A stretch of DNA of 64,000 bases from JBCAXA01 sp038749025 (GCA_038749025.1 JBCDIL010000010.1:1-64000); one strand, 5' to 3'; positions 17,444 through 27,041 are shown, counted from the stretch's first letter. Numbers and translations are program-made. The notes: generated by a model from the sequence alone, not told the origin.

Positions 17444-18562
17444 TTAGCGCAGTCGTTCGCACTCAATCTCGGCGAATCTATCGGTCATACCGGCCACATA
17501 GTCGGCGACGACCCGAGCGACGGGGTCCGGCGCATCAATTCGACCGGCGTAATCGCTCGGGAGCTGGCCCGGGTCGTTCATGTATGCGGTAAACAACTCG
17601 TTGATCACAATGCCGGCGCGGTCGGTCATTTGTGTGACCCGCGGGTGGCGGTAGAGCTTGTCGCGTAAAAAGCGTTTGACGGCTAAGTGACTATCGCGAA
17701 CGGTGGTGCTAAAGCCAACCAGCGGCTTGTCGGCAGCCCGCACAGCTTGAATATCGGCCGGCGCCGCAGCGTCCAACCGCTGCGCTGTGGCCTTGATCAA
17801 GTCCTGGACGGCTTCGCCAAACATCCGCCGAATCGTTTCGTGGATGACTCGGCGCTGGTCAAGACCCGGGTACTCGGTCTGGACGGCACGTAGCGGCTCG
17901 CCAAATAGGGCCAGTTCCGCCAATTCATCGAGCTCGAGCAGACCGGCACGAAGGCCATCATCAATGTCGTGATGGTTGTAGGCAATTTCGTCGGCAACGT
18001 TGGCAAGCTGCGCTTCGAGCGACGGCTGCTGACGCTCGAGGAAGCGGCGGCCAACATCGCCGAGCTGGCGCGCATCGCGCGCCGAGCAGTGCTTTAAGAT
18101 GCCCTCGCGGGTTTCGAAGGTCAGGTTTAAGCCGTCGAACGCCGGGTACTTACGCTCCAATACGTCGACGATACGCAGCGACTGCAAGTTGTGCTCGAAG
18201 CCGCCGTAGTCGCGCATACACGCGTTAAGGGCGTCCTGACCGGCGTGACCGAACGGCGTATGGCCGAGATCGTGCGCAAGGCAAATGGCTTCAGCCAGCG
18301 ATTCGTTCAGGCCAAGCGCATTGGCGACCGTGCGGGCGACTTGGGCGACTTCCAATGAATGAGTTAAGCGTGTCCGGTACAGATCGCCTTCGTGATTGAC
18401 GAACACTTGTGTCTTGTAGACGAGTCGGCGAAACGCATTGGAGTGCACGACCCGGTCGCGGTCGCGTGCAAACGCGTCGCGGTAGCGCGACGGCGGCTCG
18501 GCATAGTGCCGACCACGGCTCTCGTCACTGCTTGCAGCGTACAGCGCTAATGCATCAACCAT
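17444..18562 (-). CDS. dgt: dGTPase-like deoxynucleoside triphosphate triphosphohydrolase
   Basis: A 372-residue HD-domain enzyme that hydrolyses dGTP (or other dNTPs) to nucleoside and triphosphate. The signatures are RDRVVHSNAFRRLVYKTQVF near the N-terminus, then the HD residues in RTRLTHSLEVAQVA and ICLAHDLGHTPFGHAGQDALN, and DEIAYNHHDIDDGLRAGL further on. The start is set at ATG 18562, which overlaps the aroB stop by 8 bp; a longer form to 18628 would run deep into aroB. It is downstream of aroK-aroB, an order common in gammaproteobacteria. Confidence 0.92.
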   Translation of the reverse strand: MVDALALYAASSDESRGRHYAEPPSRYRDAFARDRDRVVHSNAFRRLVYKTQVFVNHEGDLYRTRLTHSLEVAQVARTVANALGLNESLAEAICLAHDLGHTPFGHAGQDALNACMRDYGGFEHNLQSLRIVDVLERKYPAFDGLNLTFETREGILKHCSARDARQLGDVGRRFLERQQPSLEAQLANVADEIAYNHHDIDDGLRAGLLELDELAELALFGEPLRAVQTEYPGLDQRRVIHETIRRMFGEAVQDLIKATAQRLDAAAPADIQAVRAADKPLVGFSTTVRDSHLAVKRFLRDKLYRHPRVTQMTDRAGIVINELFTAYMNDPGQLPSDYAGRIDAPDPVARVVADYVAGMTDRFAEIECERLR

Positions 18563-19625
18563 CGGCCAGCGCCAGCGCCGCTTGCAAAGCGGCGTTATTA
18601 CAATCTGCCGTGACGTACGCATCGCCAAGCTCGCGCAGCAGAATGAGTCGCAGCTTGCCGTCCTTTACTTTCTTATCGAGCTGCATGGCACGCCACAACA
18701 CGTCGCCGCCGAGCGGCGGAGGCGCAACGGGTAGGCCCGCGCTTGCCAGCAAGCTACGCAAACGCTCAATGTCGCGGTCGGGTAAATCGCTGGCGATAGC
18801 CGCCATGACCATGCCGGCCGCAACGGCTTCGCCGTGCAGCCATTCGCCGTAGCCGGCTACGGTTTCAATGGCATGACCGAACGTATGACCGAGATTCAGT
18901 AACGCACGACGGCCGCGCTCGCGTTCATCGCCGGCGACGATCTCGGCTTTCATCGTGCAACAGTGCCGTATGGCTTCGGCCACGACGGTCGGGTCTTGTT
19001 CGCGTAGCGCGGTGATGTTGTTCTCTAACCAAGCGAGGAAGCGGCGATCGCCGAGAACCGCGTACTTGATAATCTCAGCGATGCCGGCCGAGTACTCGCG
19101 AGCCGGTAAGGTTGTTAACGTACCCGTATCGATCAAGACATGGGCGGGTTGGTGAAAGGCGCCGATCAAGTTCTTGCCGGCAGGGTGGTTGACACCGGTT
19201 TTACCGCCAACCGACGAGTCGACCTGCGCAAGAAGTGTCGTCGGCACTTGAATAAAACTGACGCCGCGTTGGTAAACCGACGCCGCAAAGCCTGAGATAT
19301 CGCCGACAACACCGCCGCCGAGGGCAATAACCGTCGTATCTCGATTTGCGTTCATCGCCACCAGATGATCGAGCACGGTCGCGATGGTCGTCAGCGACTT
19401 GGTTTGCTCGCCATCCGGCAGGATGACGAGCTCGTGACGCACACCGGGTAACGACTCGCGTAGCCGGTCGGCGTAAAGCGGGGCCACCACCTCGTTACTG
19501 ACGATGAGCGCATCCGGCCCGTTGACAAAGTCGGCTAGCGCCCGGGGCTCTCCAAGCACATTGGCGGCGATACGAATCGTGTAACGCCGCTCACCGAGCT
19601 CGACAGATACAGTTTGTTCGGTCAC
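18555..19625 (-). CDS. aroB: AroB, 3-dehydroquinate synthase
   Basis: A 356-residue enzyme, second step of the shikimate pathway (DAHP to 3-dehydroquinate; NAD and a divalent metal). Signatures: LPDGEQTKS, the NAD-binding IALGGGVVGDISGFAAS, FIQVPTTLLAQVDSSVGGKTGVN, KNLIGAFHQP, EYSAGIAEIIKYA (metal-binding Glu), LLNLGHTFGHAIE and WLHGEAVAAGM (metal His). It lies 52 bp from the aroK stop on the same strand, the usual aroK-aroB pair. Confidence 0.96.
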   Translation of the reverse strand: MTEQTVSVELGERRYTIRIAANVLGEPRALADFVNGPDALIVSNEVVAPLYADRLRESLPGVRHELVILPDGEQTKSLTTIATVLDHLVAMNANRDTTVIALGGGVVGDISGFAASVYQRGVSFIQVPTTLLAQVDSSVGGKTGVNHPAGKNLIGAFHQPAHVLIDTGTLTTLPAREYSAGIAEIIKYAVLGDRRFLAWLENNITALREQDPTVVAEAIRHCCTMKAEIVAGDERERGRRALLNLGHTFGHAIETVAGYGEWLHGEAVAAGMVMAAIASDLPDRDIERLRSLLASAGLPVAPPPLGGDVLWRAMQLDKKVKDGKLRLILLRELGDAYVTADCNNAALQAALALADG

Positions 19626-19677
19626 GCGCGAAGGATAACGGGCTACGAGGCGCTAAGGAACTGTGCAGCGGCGCGGT

Positions 19678-20184
19678 CTAGAACGCTTCCAGCCGCTTTA
19701 CGATCTCGTCGACGACATCGTTGACCCGGCGTTGGTCCGTGGCGACGACCATATCCGCCAGTTCTTGGTACAGCGGCTCGCGGACGTCCATTAGGGCGAT
19801 CAAGATCTCGCGGGGGTCACCGTCCTTCAGCAGTGGCCGCTCGCGGCCGCGTCGAGTGCGGGTGAGTTGCTGCTCGATACTGGCGGTCAGGTACACGACT
19901 TGCCCCCGCGAGCCAAGCCGGCGCCGGTTCTCCGGGTCACCGATGACCCCACCGCCTGTCGCGAGCACAAGATCGTTGCGCTCGGTTAAATCCGCAATAA
20001 CGGCTGACTCGCGTTTACGAAAGCCAGACTCGCCTTCCTTCTCGAAGATAAACGGAATATCGACGCCGGTACGGTTCTCGATCTCGGTGTCGGAATCGAC
20101 AAAATCGAGCTTCAACTGACGCGCCAGCTGTTTACCGACCGCCGACTTGCCGGCGCCCATCGGGCCGATCAGGTACACGTTCAA
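19678..20184 (-). CDS. aroK: AroK, shikimate kinase
   Basis: A 168-residue P-loop kinase that phosphorylates shikimate with ATP. Seen: LIGPMGAGKSAVGKQLA (Walker A), DFVDSDTEIENRTG (shikimate-binding Asp), FRKRESAVIADL, ATGGGVI, and the lid RRGRERPLL. The only reasonable start is TTG at 20184, because an in-frame TAG stands two codons upstream; GGA lies about ten bases before it. It is 72 bp downstream of the Ig-like lipoprotein gene, with that gene's terminator between, so aroK must have its own promoter or rely on read-through. Confidence 0.95.
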   Translation of the reverse strand: MNVYLIGPMGAGKSAVGKQLARQLKLDFVDSDTEIENRTGVDIPFIFEKEGESGFRKRESAVIADLTERNDLVLATGGGVIGDPENRRRLGSRGQVVYLTASIEQQLTRTRRGRERPLLKDGDPREILIALMDVREPLYQELADMVVATDQRRVNDVVDEIVKRLEAF

Positions 20185-20206
20185 TGGCTATTCGTCCATC
20201 AGGCAT

Positions 20207-20243
20207 AAAAAAAGCCCCGCTATGATACATAGCGGGGCTTTGG
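20207..20243 (-). terminator. Rho-independent terminator of the Ig-like lipoprotein gene
   Basis: A near-perfect hairpin: AAAGCCCCGCTATG pairs with CATAGCGGGGCTTT around a 3-4 base loop. Read on the minus strand it is followed by a run of seven T (20213-20207). It lies 13 bp past the stop of the minus-strand gene at 20256 and just before aroK, so it separates the lipoprotein transcript from aroK-aroB. Confidence 0.9.
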
Positions 20244-20255
20244 TCTGCTTTGGAG

Positions 20256-21947
20256 TTACGGCACGAGGGTGACTGACCCAGGGCTAACCAACCCGTTCGG
20301 CGACGTCACGGTAACCCGCAGTGCACCGCCGGTGTTGTTAGCGATCGAAGCCACGAATGTTGAACCGCCCATCGCATTGCTGCACGGAATCGTGAACGTC
20401 GTCGGAGTCACCGAACCACCGGTCGCCTCTAACTGCACGGTACTGCCGCCGGCTACCGGGTTGCCATTCAAGTCGGTAACGGTGATGAATACCGAACCGT
20501 TACCGGTAAAGATGCCGCCCGGTGAGTTGGGGAATGTGATGTCCGCAGCGCTGGTCGACAAAACGATGGTTAGATCATCGAAGACGAATAGCGTTTCGTT
20601 AACGCTGCAAACCGCACCGCCGGTCGCATCACAGAGCAATCCGTTGAAGCCAGCGTAGAAAGCCTGATTTTCGTCATCGCGAAGGCCGTTTTGGTTAAAG
20701 TCGCGGAACGGTTCGCCGAGGTCATACGCGCCGTTCTCGTTGTTATCTTGGAACGGCTCGCCGATGTTCTGAGCGATGTCAGTCCCATTAAACTGCCCGT
20801 TGCTATCGACATCGGTAAACGATTCCTCACCGATGGCCGTGGCAAGAATTTCAACTCGACCGTCGATAGGGCGCGGCTCTTGGCTGACGTAAGCAACCGA
20901 ACAAACGCCGCCACCGTTATTTGGCGTCGTCTGTGTGACACAAGAGCCTCCAATTTGGCCACCTTCAGCGGTGAACGTGACGGCCGTACCGTCCGGTACA
21001 GGGTTATTGAATCGGTCGGACATCCGGATCGTCGTTTCAGACGTCGTGCCATCGAGATTGAATCCCTCGATGCTGAGGCACTCGGTCGATAGCGACACAC
21101 TGTTTTGATCTGGGATACCGGTAGTGACCGTTAGCTGATCCGACTGTGCGGCGATGACGGGAGCCGAACCGACGACTTCAGCTGTCACACGAACAGCGGT
21201 CGAGACCGTACCGGCCGAAACGATGGTTTGTGCGAACCCTTGGGCATCGGAAACAGCCGTAGTTGGTTGCAACGCGATACCGCCGACAGTCGTATTCAAC
21301 GAGAACGCCACATCGGCACCCGGTCGTGGGCCACCCGTTGAGTCCGTCACGCGGAAGCGTACCGTCGATGTTTCCTGGCGACCGGCACCACCGGTACCAC
21401 GCAAACCGATATTGGTCGGATCCGCGCTGATGTAGTTGATCGAACCAACTGCAGCCGGCATGACGTTAACGGTCCCTGTCGCGCGTAGTATCGAACCGCC
21501 GGTGTTCGCCGTAGCAGTAATTTCGTCGTCGCCTGAACAACCGGTCGCCGAGTACGTGGCCGTGGCTGATCCGGTTGTTGTTGTAATGGTTGACTCGACG
21601 ATAGAAGCAAGGCCGCCGGCTGCGCAAGTCGATGCAAAGGTGACATCAACACTATCGCCGATCAGTACACCGGTGTCGTCGACGAGCGTAACGGTCAAAC
21701 TGGCGCTGCCGCCCGCCGGTAACATCGTCTGCGATAGGGCTATGGCGCCTTCAGTAAAGCCCGCGCCCGAACCGTTACCGATACGCACCGTCGTTGTTGT
21801 ACCGCCACCGCCAGCGCCACCGCCGCCGCCAACACCACCGCCTGCGTTGTTGCCGTTGCCGACCAACGTGTCGTCGGTGCCGCCGCTACTACAGGCCGCG
21901 AGCGCGATGCCCGTCATGCTGAGCAACAGAAGTTTCGAAAATTTCAT
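20256..21947 (-). CDS. Large lipoprotein with bacterial Ig-like (Big_1) domains
   Basis: A 563-residue protein: lipoprotein signal with lipobox IALAAC (Cys about residue 19), a glycine-rich linker with runs of GGGG, then repeated Ig-like invasin-type segments (for example RFRVTDSTGGPRPGADVAFSL, IRMSDRFNNPVPDGTAVTF, VFITVTDLNGNPVAGGSTV). Between domains lies an Asp/Asn-rich stretch with DSNGQFNGTD, DNNENGAYD and DFNQNGLRDD, resembling calcium-binding type-3 loops. It is probably exposed at the outer membrane or in the periplasm. It sits between pilQ and aroK, which are normally adjacent, and has its own terminator. A role with the pilus is possible by position only. Confidence 0.82.
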   Translation of the reverse strand: MKFSKLLLLSMTGIALAACSSGGTDDTLVGNGNNAGGGVGGGGGAGGGGTTTTVRIGNGSGAGFTEGAIALSQTMLPAGGSASLTVTLVDDTGVLIGDSVDVTFASTCAAGGLASIVESTITTTTGSATATYSATGCSGDDEITATANTGGSILRATGTVNVMPAAVGSINYISADPTNIGLRGTGGAGRQETSTVRFRVTDSTGGPRPGADVAFSLNTTVGGIALQPTTAVSDAQGFAQTIVSAGTVSTAVRVTAEVVGSAPVIAAQSDQLTVTTGIPDQNSVSLSTECLSIEGFNLDGTTSETTIRMSDRFNNPVPDGTAVTFTAEGGQIGGSCVTQTTPNNGGGVCSVAYVSQEPRPIDGRVEILATAIGEESFTDVDSNGQFNGTDIAQNIGEPFQDNNENGAYDLGEPFRDFNQNGLRDDENQAFYAGFNGLLCDATGGAVCSVNETLFVFDDLTIVLSTSAADITFPNSPGGIFTGNGSVFITVTDLNGNPVAGGSTVQLEATGGSVTPTTFTIPCSNAMGGSTFVASIANNTGGALRVTVTSPNGLVSPGSVTLVP

Positions 21948-22000
21948 CGTTTCAATTCCTTAAATTCTTAAAGATTGCCCGTCTTCGCTCACGGCCAGGG

Positions 22001-24190
22001 CTAGTAGACGGAGACATCCTCATCGAGAATTTTCGGTGTAATAAAAATTAACAGTTCCGACTTGTTGGCGACTTTCCGGGTCGTGCGGAACAGCACACCA
22101 ATACCCGGTAGGTCACCGATAATCGGCACTTTCGTAGAAACATCAGTACGCTCGGTCTGATAAACACCACCGAGAACAACGGTTTGGCCATCGCGTACCA
22201 AGACCTGCGTAATCACTTCGCGGGTATCGATACTCGGCACAAAACCGCCGGTCGCGCTGGCGACCAGCTCACCGACGCTATCCTGCGCGACGCGCAGATC
22301 GAGAATAATGTTGTTGTCCGGCGTAATTTGCGGCGTGACACGCAATTCAAGAACAGCGTCTTTGAACTGCGTCGCTGTTGCGCCACTCGCGGCGGCTTCC
22401 TGGAATGGAATCTCGACGCCCTGGCGAATGACCGCCTCGCGTTGATTCGCCGTGATCACACGCGGCGTCGACACAACCTCACCTTTGTTCTCTGCCTGCA
22501 GGGCAGACAACTCAAGATCAAGGATGTAGTCCGAATCGAGCACGGCCAAGGCGATCTGACCCGCGGGGCTAACGATCGGCAGGTTGACGTTGTAACGGTT
22601 GTCAATCACCGGCGCTTCAACGGGGAACGGCTGACCGGTCCCCTGCAAGTTGGTTAACGCCGAGTTCGTGATCGTTTGCGACCCGGCGCTGGTACCGGTT
22701 GTCGAGAACAAGCCATCGCTCGAGTTTTCTTGGATAGCAGTCAAACCGAGGCGGCTGCCGAATTCGCGACTAAAGTCATCGTTGACGATAACAATGCGCG
22801 ATTCGACCATGACCTGACGAACCGGAATATCCAGTGTCGTGACGAGCCGCCGAATGGCCCGCAGGTTCTCGCCGGTGTCGCGAACGAGCAGCGTATTGGT
22901 CCGCTCATCAATCGCGACACTACCGCGCTCGGACAACAGCGATCCGGTAGCGGCATTGGTACTTTGAATAAGTTGCGCGAGATCTTCGGCTTTCGCGTAG
23001 TTAACCTGCAAGAACTCACTGAATAACGGCTCGAGTTCGCGAATCTGCGCTAATGCTTCAAGCTCGGCTTTCTCGCGCGCCGCAATTTCTTCGGCCGGTG
23101 CAACGATGATGACATTACCGTTCGCGCGCATGTCGAGACCTTTGGTCGTCAACACGATATCGAGGGCTTGGTCCCAAGGAACATTATTGAGACGCAGTGT
23201 TACGTTACCCTGAACGGTGTCAGCAACAACGATGTTCTGGCCGCTGATCTCAGCCAAGAGCTGGAGGACTGCCCGAGTCTCAATGTCCTGGAAGTTCAGC
23301 GTTACCCGCTCGCCATCATAAGCCTTGTCTTCGGAGAACAACCCCTGGGTACCGGCCTCATCCTCAACTTGCGGATTGATCTCGATCGTGAAGACGTTGT
23401 CGGACTGGTACGCGAGTTGGTCGTACGCGCCATCGGCTGAGATGATGACACGCGCGTCGTTATTAACGCGGATCGCGTCGATCGTCGTTACCGGTGTCGC
23501 AAAGTCTTGAACATCAAGGCGCCGAACCAGATTCGTTGGCAGATCAGTGCCGCGAAATTCGGCGACAACTCGACCACCTTCTTGGCGGATATCAACCGCT
23601 GTCGAAGGGTCGGTAAGATCGACGACGATTCGGCCACCACCATCGCGTGTACGGCGAAAATCGACATTGCTAATACTGCGTACGCCCGCGCTGGCCGGCG
23701 ACGAGAACGTTTGCGCGGGTGCACTGGCGAAGGTTGGTGTAGCGGCGCCGGTTTCTGCATCACCGAGCGTCACGATAACCGCGTTGCCGTCAGCGCGTGT
23801 CTCGTAGGCTGTCAGCGTATCGAGGTTTAGCACGACGCGAGTACGGCCGTTAGCCTCAGCGGTCAGCACCGTCGACAGCCCGCCGACGTTTACGTCACGA
23901 CGGCGCTGCGAAATACCGAGGGCCGTATCCGCCAGATCGAGTGCGATTCGAGCGGGATTGTCGATCGTAAAACTGAGCGGATCTTCTGCCGGACCGGTCA
24001 AGATCAGCCGCAATTCAACCTGCTGATTAGGCAGACGTTGGACCTGAATGTCGGTCAGTTGTTTACTGGCTTCTTGAGCGACGGCCGCCGTGGCGGTCAG
24101 GACCGTCAACGTCCAGAACAGGGTTAGCGTTCTGCTCAGCCGTCGACCAATCGCCGTCATGGCTGATGGTGAAACATGTTCGCGCGTCAT
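22001..24190 (-). CDS. pilQ: PilQ, type IV pilus secretin
   Basis: A 729-residue outer-membrane secretin. After a signal peptide come two AMIN domains (about residues 35-280), which bind peptidoglycan. The STN/N0 domain has VTLNFQDIETRAVLQLLAEISG, followed by NVPWDQALDIVL. The N1 domain follows, then the secretin core with VPIIGDLPGIGVLFR and LLIFITPKIL. The start at 24190 is preferred (AGGAAG upstream); the ORF can be extended to 24223 into pilP. It is the last gene of pilMNOPQ and forms the gated pore for the pilus fibre. Confidence 0.95.
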   Translation of the reverse strand: MTREHVSPSAMTAIGRRLSRTLTLFWTLTVLTATAAVAQEASKQLTDIQVQRLPNQQVELRLILTGPAEDPLSFTIDNPARIALDLADTALGISQRRRDVNVGGLSTVLTAEANGRTRVVLNLDTLTAYETRADGNAVIVTLGDAETGAATPTFASAPAQTFSSPASAGVRSISNVDFRRTRDGGGRIVVDLTDPSTAVDIRQEGGRVVAEFRGTDLPTNLVRRLDVQDFATPVTTIDAIRVNNDARVIISADGAYDQLAYQSDNVFTIEINPQVEDEAGTQGLFSEDKAYDGERVTLNFQDIETRAVLQLLAEISGQNIVVADTVQGNVTLRLNNVPWDQALDIVLTTKGLDMRANGNVIIVAPAEEIAAREKAELEALAQIRELEPLFSEFLQVNYAKAEDLAQLIQSTNAATGSLLSERGSVAIDERTNTLLVRDTGENLRAIRRLVTTLDIPVRQVMVESRIVIVNDDFSREFGSRLGLTAIQENSSDGLFSTTGTSAGSQTITNSALTNLQGTGQPFPVEAPVIDNRYNVNLPIVSPAGQIALAVLDSDYILDLELSALQAENKGEVVSTPRVITANQREAVIRQGVEIPFQEAAASGATATQFKDAVLELRVTPQITPDNNIILDLRVAQDSVGELVASATGGFVPSIDTREVITQVLVRDGQTVVLGGVYQTERTDVSTKVPIIGDLPGIGVLFRTTRKVANKSELLIFITPKILDEDVSVY

Positions 24191-24219
24191 TCTTCCTAAC
24201 TCCCTATGCCGTGACGGCT

Positions 24220-24741
24220 TCAATCAGCCAGACTGATCGTGGCTTCACGTTCGATGTAGCCGCCAATCCCGTCCGCGACGATCTCAACAACTTCAATTTC
24301 TGATTCGGTAATACTGGTTATCCGCCCGTCGTTTTGACCCACGTAATTTCCGCGCAGTACACGGTGGATAAGCCCTTTGGGGTCGACCAGCAATCCGTAC
24401 GAGGTCTCTCCCAACTGCAGCGTGCCGGCCATCGCCAGCGCATCGAGAGGAAACTGCTCAAGAAACTCTTTTGGCCGATCATCGTCCGGACTCGGACCAC
24501 CCGCTCCGGTTTGCGCAACCCGCGGGCGATCGGGTTCGAACGGCGAGCGAGCATTACCTTCATCGGCTGTGTAACGGACCGTGTCGTACGGTTTGATCTC
24601 CGGCAGTTGCTCTGGGCGTTGGCCAGGTCGCGACTTCACTTCGTCGATGTAAGCGTTGAGATCGTCCATGTTGCGGCCGCATGCAGCGAGCGACATCGCT
24701 ACGACAACAACTAAGCAACGGATGAGCAATTGTCCGCTCAT
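24220..24741 (-). CDS. pilP: PilP, type IV pilus inner-membrane lipoprotein
   Basis: A 173-residue lipoprotein with lipobox SLAAC (Cys about residue 21) and the PilP family layout: LNAYIDEVKSRPGQRPEQLPEIKPYDTVRY, NARSPFEPDRP, then the C-terminal beta domain with LGLLVDP-like GLLVDPKGLIHRV and GNYVGQNDGRI. It links the PilMNO inner-membrane platform to PilQ. Its start overlaps the pilO stop by 4 bp. Confidence 0.93.
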   Translation of the reverse strand: MSGQLLIRCLVVVVAMSLAACGRNMDDLNAYIDEVKSRPGQRPEQLPEIKPYDTVRYTADEGNARSPFEPDRPRVAQTGAGGPSPDDDRPKEFLEQFPLDALAMAGTLQLGETSYGLLVDPKGLIHRVLRGNYVGQNDGRITSITESEIEVVEIVADGIGGYIEREATISLAD

Positions 24742-25373
24742 TGGTCGGACTCCTCGTCGAGGTAGCGGTAAGTCTTCGCGATGACATCGAAAACGAGGTC
24801 GTCATCGGGTAAACGGTTATTGTCGGCAGCACGGCCGCGGTCTTGGCTTGTCGCCGGTCGTAGCTTGATGTCATGCAGTGTCACGATACGTGGCAGGGCT
24901 GCAATCTGGCTCGCGAAGCGAGCGATCTCGTGGTAGCTGCCGGCGAGACGAATATTGATCGGTTTCTCAGCGTAGAAACCCTTCGGGTTTTCTGGCTGCG
25001 TTTCGAACAGGCGTTCTTCGAGGCCGGCACCCAAGCCTGTCTGCGAGATATCTACGATCAAACTGGGGATTTCGGTCTCGCCAGGGAGCTGGCGCAGCAT
25101 CGTGCCGAATGACGAACGAATCTGTTCGAGCTGCTCTTTGTACGCGCCCAAATTTGCCGCTTTACGTTGATCTGCCTCGAACTGACTGCGGAGTTCGTTT
25201 TCGCGGTTCTGCGCAATCTCGAGCTCGGGCTGTTTTTTCTTATAGACGAGGTAGTAGGTACCGCCGCCGAAAACGAGCACAAAAATAATGACGATAGCCG
25301 CGATCCGAAAGGGTAGCGGCCAACGTCCGGGATCGTTGGTGTCGAGGTTTTTTAGCTCTTCTAAGACATCCAT
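24738..25373 (-). CDS. pilO: PilO, type IV pilus inner-membrane platform protein
   Basis: A 211-residue bitopic protein: a short cytoplasmic lead (LDTNDPGRWPLPFRI), one membrane helix (AAIVIIFVLVFGGGTYYLV), a coiled coil (ELEIAQNRENELRSQFEADQ), and a periplasmic ferredoxin-like domain with INIRLAGSYHEIARFASQIAALPRI. It dimerises with PilN. It shares one base with pilN (25373) and overlaps pilP by 4 bp. Confidence 0.94.
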   Translation of the reverse strand: MDVLEELKNLDTNDPGRWPLPFRIAAIVIIFVLVFGGGTYYLVYKKKQPELEIAQNRENELRSQFEADQRKAANLGAYKEQLEQIRSSFGTMLRQLPGETEIPSLIVDISQTGLGAGLEERLFETQPENPKGFYAEKPINIRLAGSYHEIARFASQIAALPRIVTLHDIKLRPATSQDRGRAADNNRLPDDDLVFDVIAKTYRYLDEESDQ

Positions 25374-25933
25374 TATTCTTCGTCCTCGGAATTCGGGTTG
25401 GCCTGCTTGGCCTTGAGCTCAAAACGAAATTCTTCGCCGCCGTTGTTCGATACCGTTTCGATCTTGTCGAGCTCCGGGTTAGTGAGCCACGGTGACGCAT
25501 CGATGTTGCGCATCAACGCCGACACGCGCGTTGACGACTGCGCGAGCCCAGTAACCTCGAGATTGCGTACTTTCTGAGTAATACCGGTGAGGTAGACGCC
25601 GTCTGGTACCGCCCCTACCAATTCTTGGAAAAGATGAACGACTTCGGGCCGACTGGTCTGCAACTCCTCGATGATTTCCATGCGTGCTAGCAGCCGGTCT
25701 TTTTGCTGTTCGAGGTCTTCGATTTCAGTGATGCTGCGCTTGATGATGCGAATCTCTTCCTCAAGCGTCGCGTTGCGCTGGTTTTGGTAATCGATCCGAC
25801 CGGAGAACACCAAGTTAACGCCAAACACAAACAAAGCGGCCAAGCCGACGGCCGCCGCCGCCGCAATACCGAACTGTTGTTGGCGAAGTTTGCGCTGTTC
25901 CTCGCGCCATGGGAGTAGGTTAATTCTTGGCAT
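25373..25933 (-). CDS. pilN: PilN, type IV pilus inner-membrane platform protein
   Basis: A 186-residue bitopic protein that starts with the conserved INLLPWRE, which binds PilM in the cytoplasm. A single membrane helix (AAAVGLAALFVFGVNLVF) follows, then a coiled coil and a small periplasmic domain with PDGVYLTGITQKVRNLEVTG. ATG at 25933 is chosen over the upstream TTG, since INLLPWRE normally sits right at the N-terminus. It overlaps the end of pilM by 3 bp or less. Confidence 0.94.
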   Translation of the reverse strand: MPRINLLPWREEQRKLRQQQFGIAAAAAVGLAALFVFGVNLVFSGRIDYQNQRNATLEEEIRIIKRSITEIEDLEQQKDRLLARMEIIEELQTSRPEVVHLFQELVGAVPDGVYLTGITQKVRNLEVTGLAQSSTRVSALMRNIDASPWLTNPELDKIETVSNNGGEEFRFELKAKQANPNSEDEE

Positions 25934-25934
25934 G

Positions 25935-26996
25935 TCAGTCGAAACTCCGAAGTGCAAGTCCGCACGCGGTTAAGAGCGCAGTCGAATCCTTACGCACCCC
26001 TTGCGACTTCGCTTTTGAAGCGATTTTCATTTGGCCCATCGGATCGCCGATCTCGGTCGGAATACCGACGCGGCTAGAGATAACGTCGGCAATGCCGGGA
26101 ATATTTGCACAACCGCCACAAACCAAGATGAGGTCGGGCTGCTCGCGGCCACCGCCAGAGGCTAAATAGAACTGCAACGAACGAGAGACCTGTTGGGTCA
26201 TATCGTCGATAAACGGATCGAGGACTTCGGGCTGGTAATTGCTCGGCAAGCCACCTTCTTTTTTGGCACGACCGGCATCTTCCATCGACAGGCCGTAGGT
26301 GCGCATGATCTCTTCGGTGAGTTGCTGACCGCCGAAGGCGAAATCACGCGTGTAGATAACCCGCATATCCTCGAGCACACTGAACGTTGTTGCACTAGCA
26401 CCGATATCAACAACGGCCAATGCTTGCCCGATGCCGGCATTCGGTACTTGGTGAGTTAGCAACTGGCAGGCATTTTCGAGAGCGAAGGCCTCGACGTCGA
26501 CGACCTTGGCAACCAAACCGGCAGCCTCAACCGCTGCCTGGCGCTGGTCAACGTTGTCGGTACGCGTCGCGACCAATAAAACGTCGAGCATGTCGGGGTC
26601 GGCGTCGTTAGCCCCTTGAATCTCGTAGTCGAAACTGACCTCTTCCATCGGGAACGGGATGTACTGGTCAGCTTGAATCTCAACTTGGCCCTCCAGATCG
26701 CGCTCAGTAAGACTCGCGGGCATCTGGATGACTTTCGTAATGGCGGCGTCGCCGGAAATCGCTATGGCGACGTCGCGGGTCTTCGACCCGGAGCGTTTGA
26801 CGGCGCGTCGGATAGCATCACCGACGGCTTGCGAATCGACGATGTTTTTCTCGTTGATGGCGTTAGCCGGCGTTGGCTCGGCTGCGTACGATTCCACGCG
26901 AAAATGCTTGCCGTTCTGGGTCAGCTCAATGAGCTTGATAGACGACGTCGTGATGTCGAGGCCAAGCACTGGCTTATTCTTGTTCCCGAAAAGCAC
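25935..26996 (-). CDS. pilM: PilM, actin-like cytoplasmic protein of the type IV pilus
   Basis: A 353-residue actin-fold protein: N-terminal VLGLDITTSSIKLIEL (phosphate 1 loop), VVDIGASATTFSVLED (phosphate 2), and LILVCGGCANIPGI (adenosine loop). It binds PilN on the inside of the membrane. The start is GTG at 26996 with an AAGGGGA ribosome-binding site. It is the first gene of pilMNOPQ and diverges from ponA, the classic gammaproteobacterial order. Confidence 0.95.
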   Translation of the reverse strand: MLFGNKNKPVLGLDITTSSIKLIELTQNGKHFRVESYAAEPTPANAINEKNIVDSQAVGDAIRRAVKRSGSKTRDVAIAISGDAAITKVIQMPASLTERDLEGQVEIQADQYIPFPMEEVSFDYEIQGANDADPDMLDVLLVATRTDNVDQRQAAVEAAGLVAKVVDVEAFALENACQLLTHQVPNAGIGQALAVVDIGASATTFSVLEDMRVIYTRDFAFGGQQLTEEIMRTYGLSMEDAGRAKKEGGLPSNYQPEVLDPFIDDMTQQVSRSLQFYLASGGGREQPDLILVCGGCANIPGIADVISSRVGIPTEIGDPMGQMKIASKAKSQGVRKDSTALLTACGLALRSFD

Positions 26997-27041
26997 GTAA
27001 ATCCCCTTATAGATCAGATAGTTCTGATAAGAATGTAGCCT

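Noticed and set aside
18563..18628. Longer N-terminus for dgt
   Set aside because: It lies fully inside aroB and adds no family sequence. ATG 18562 with an 8-bp overlap fits coupling.
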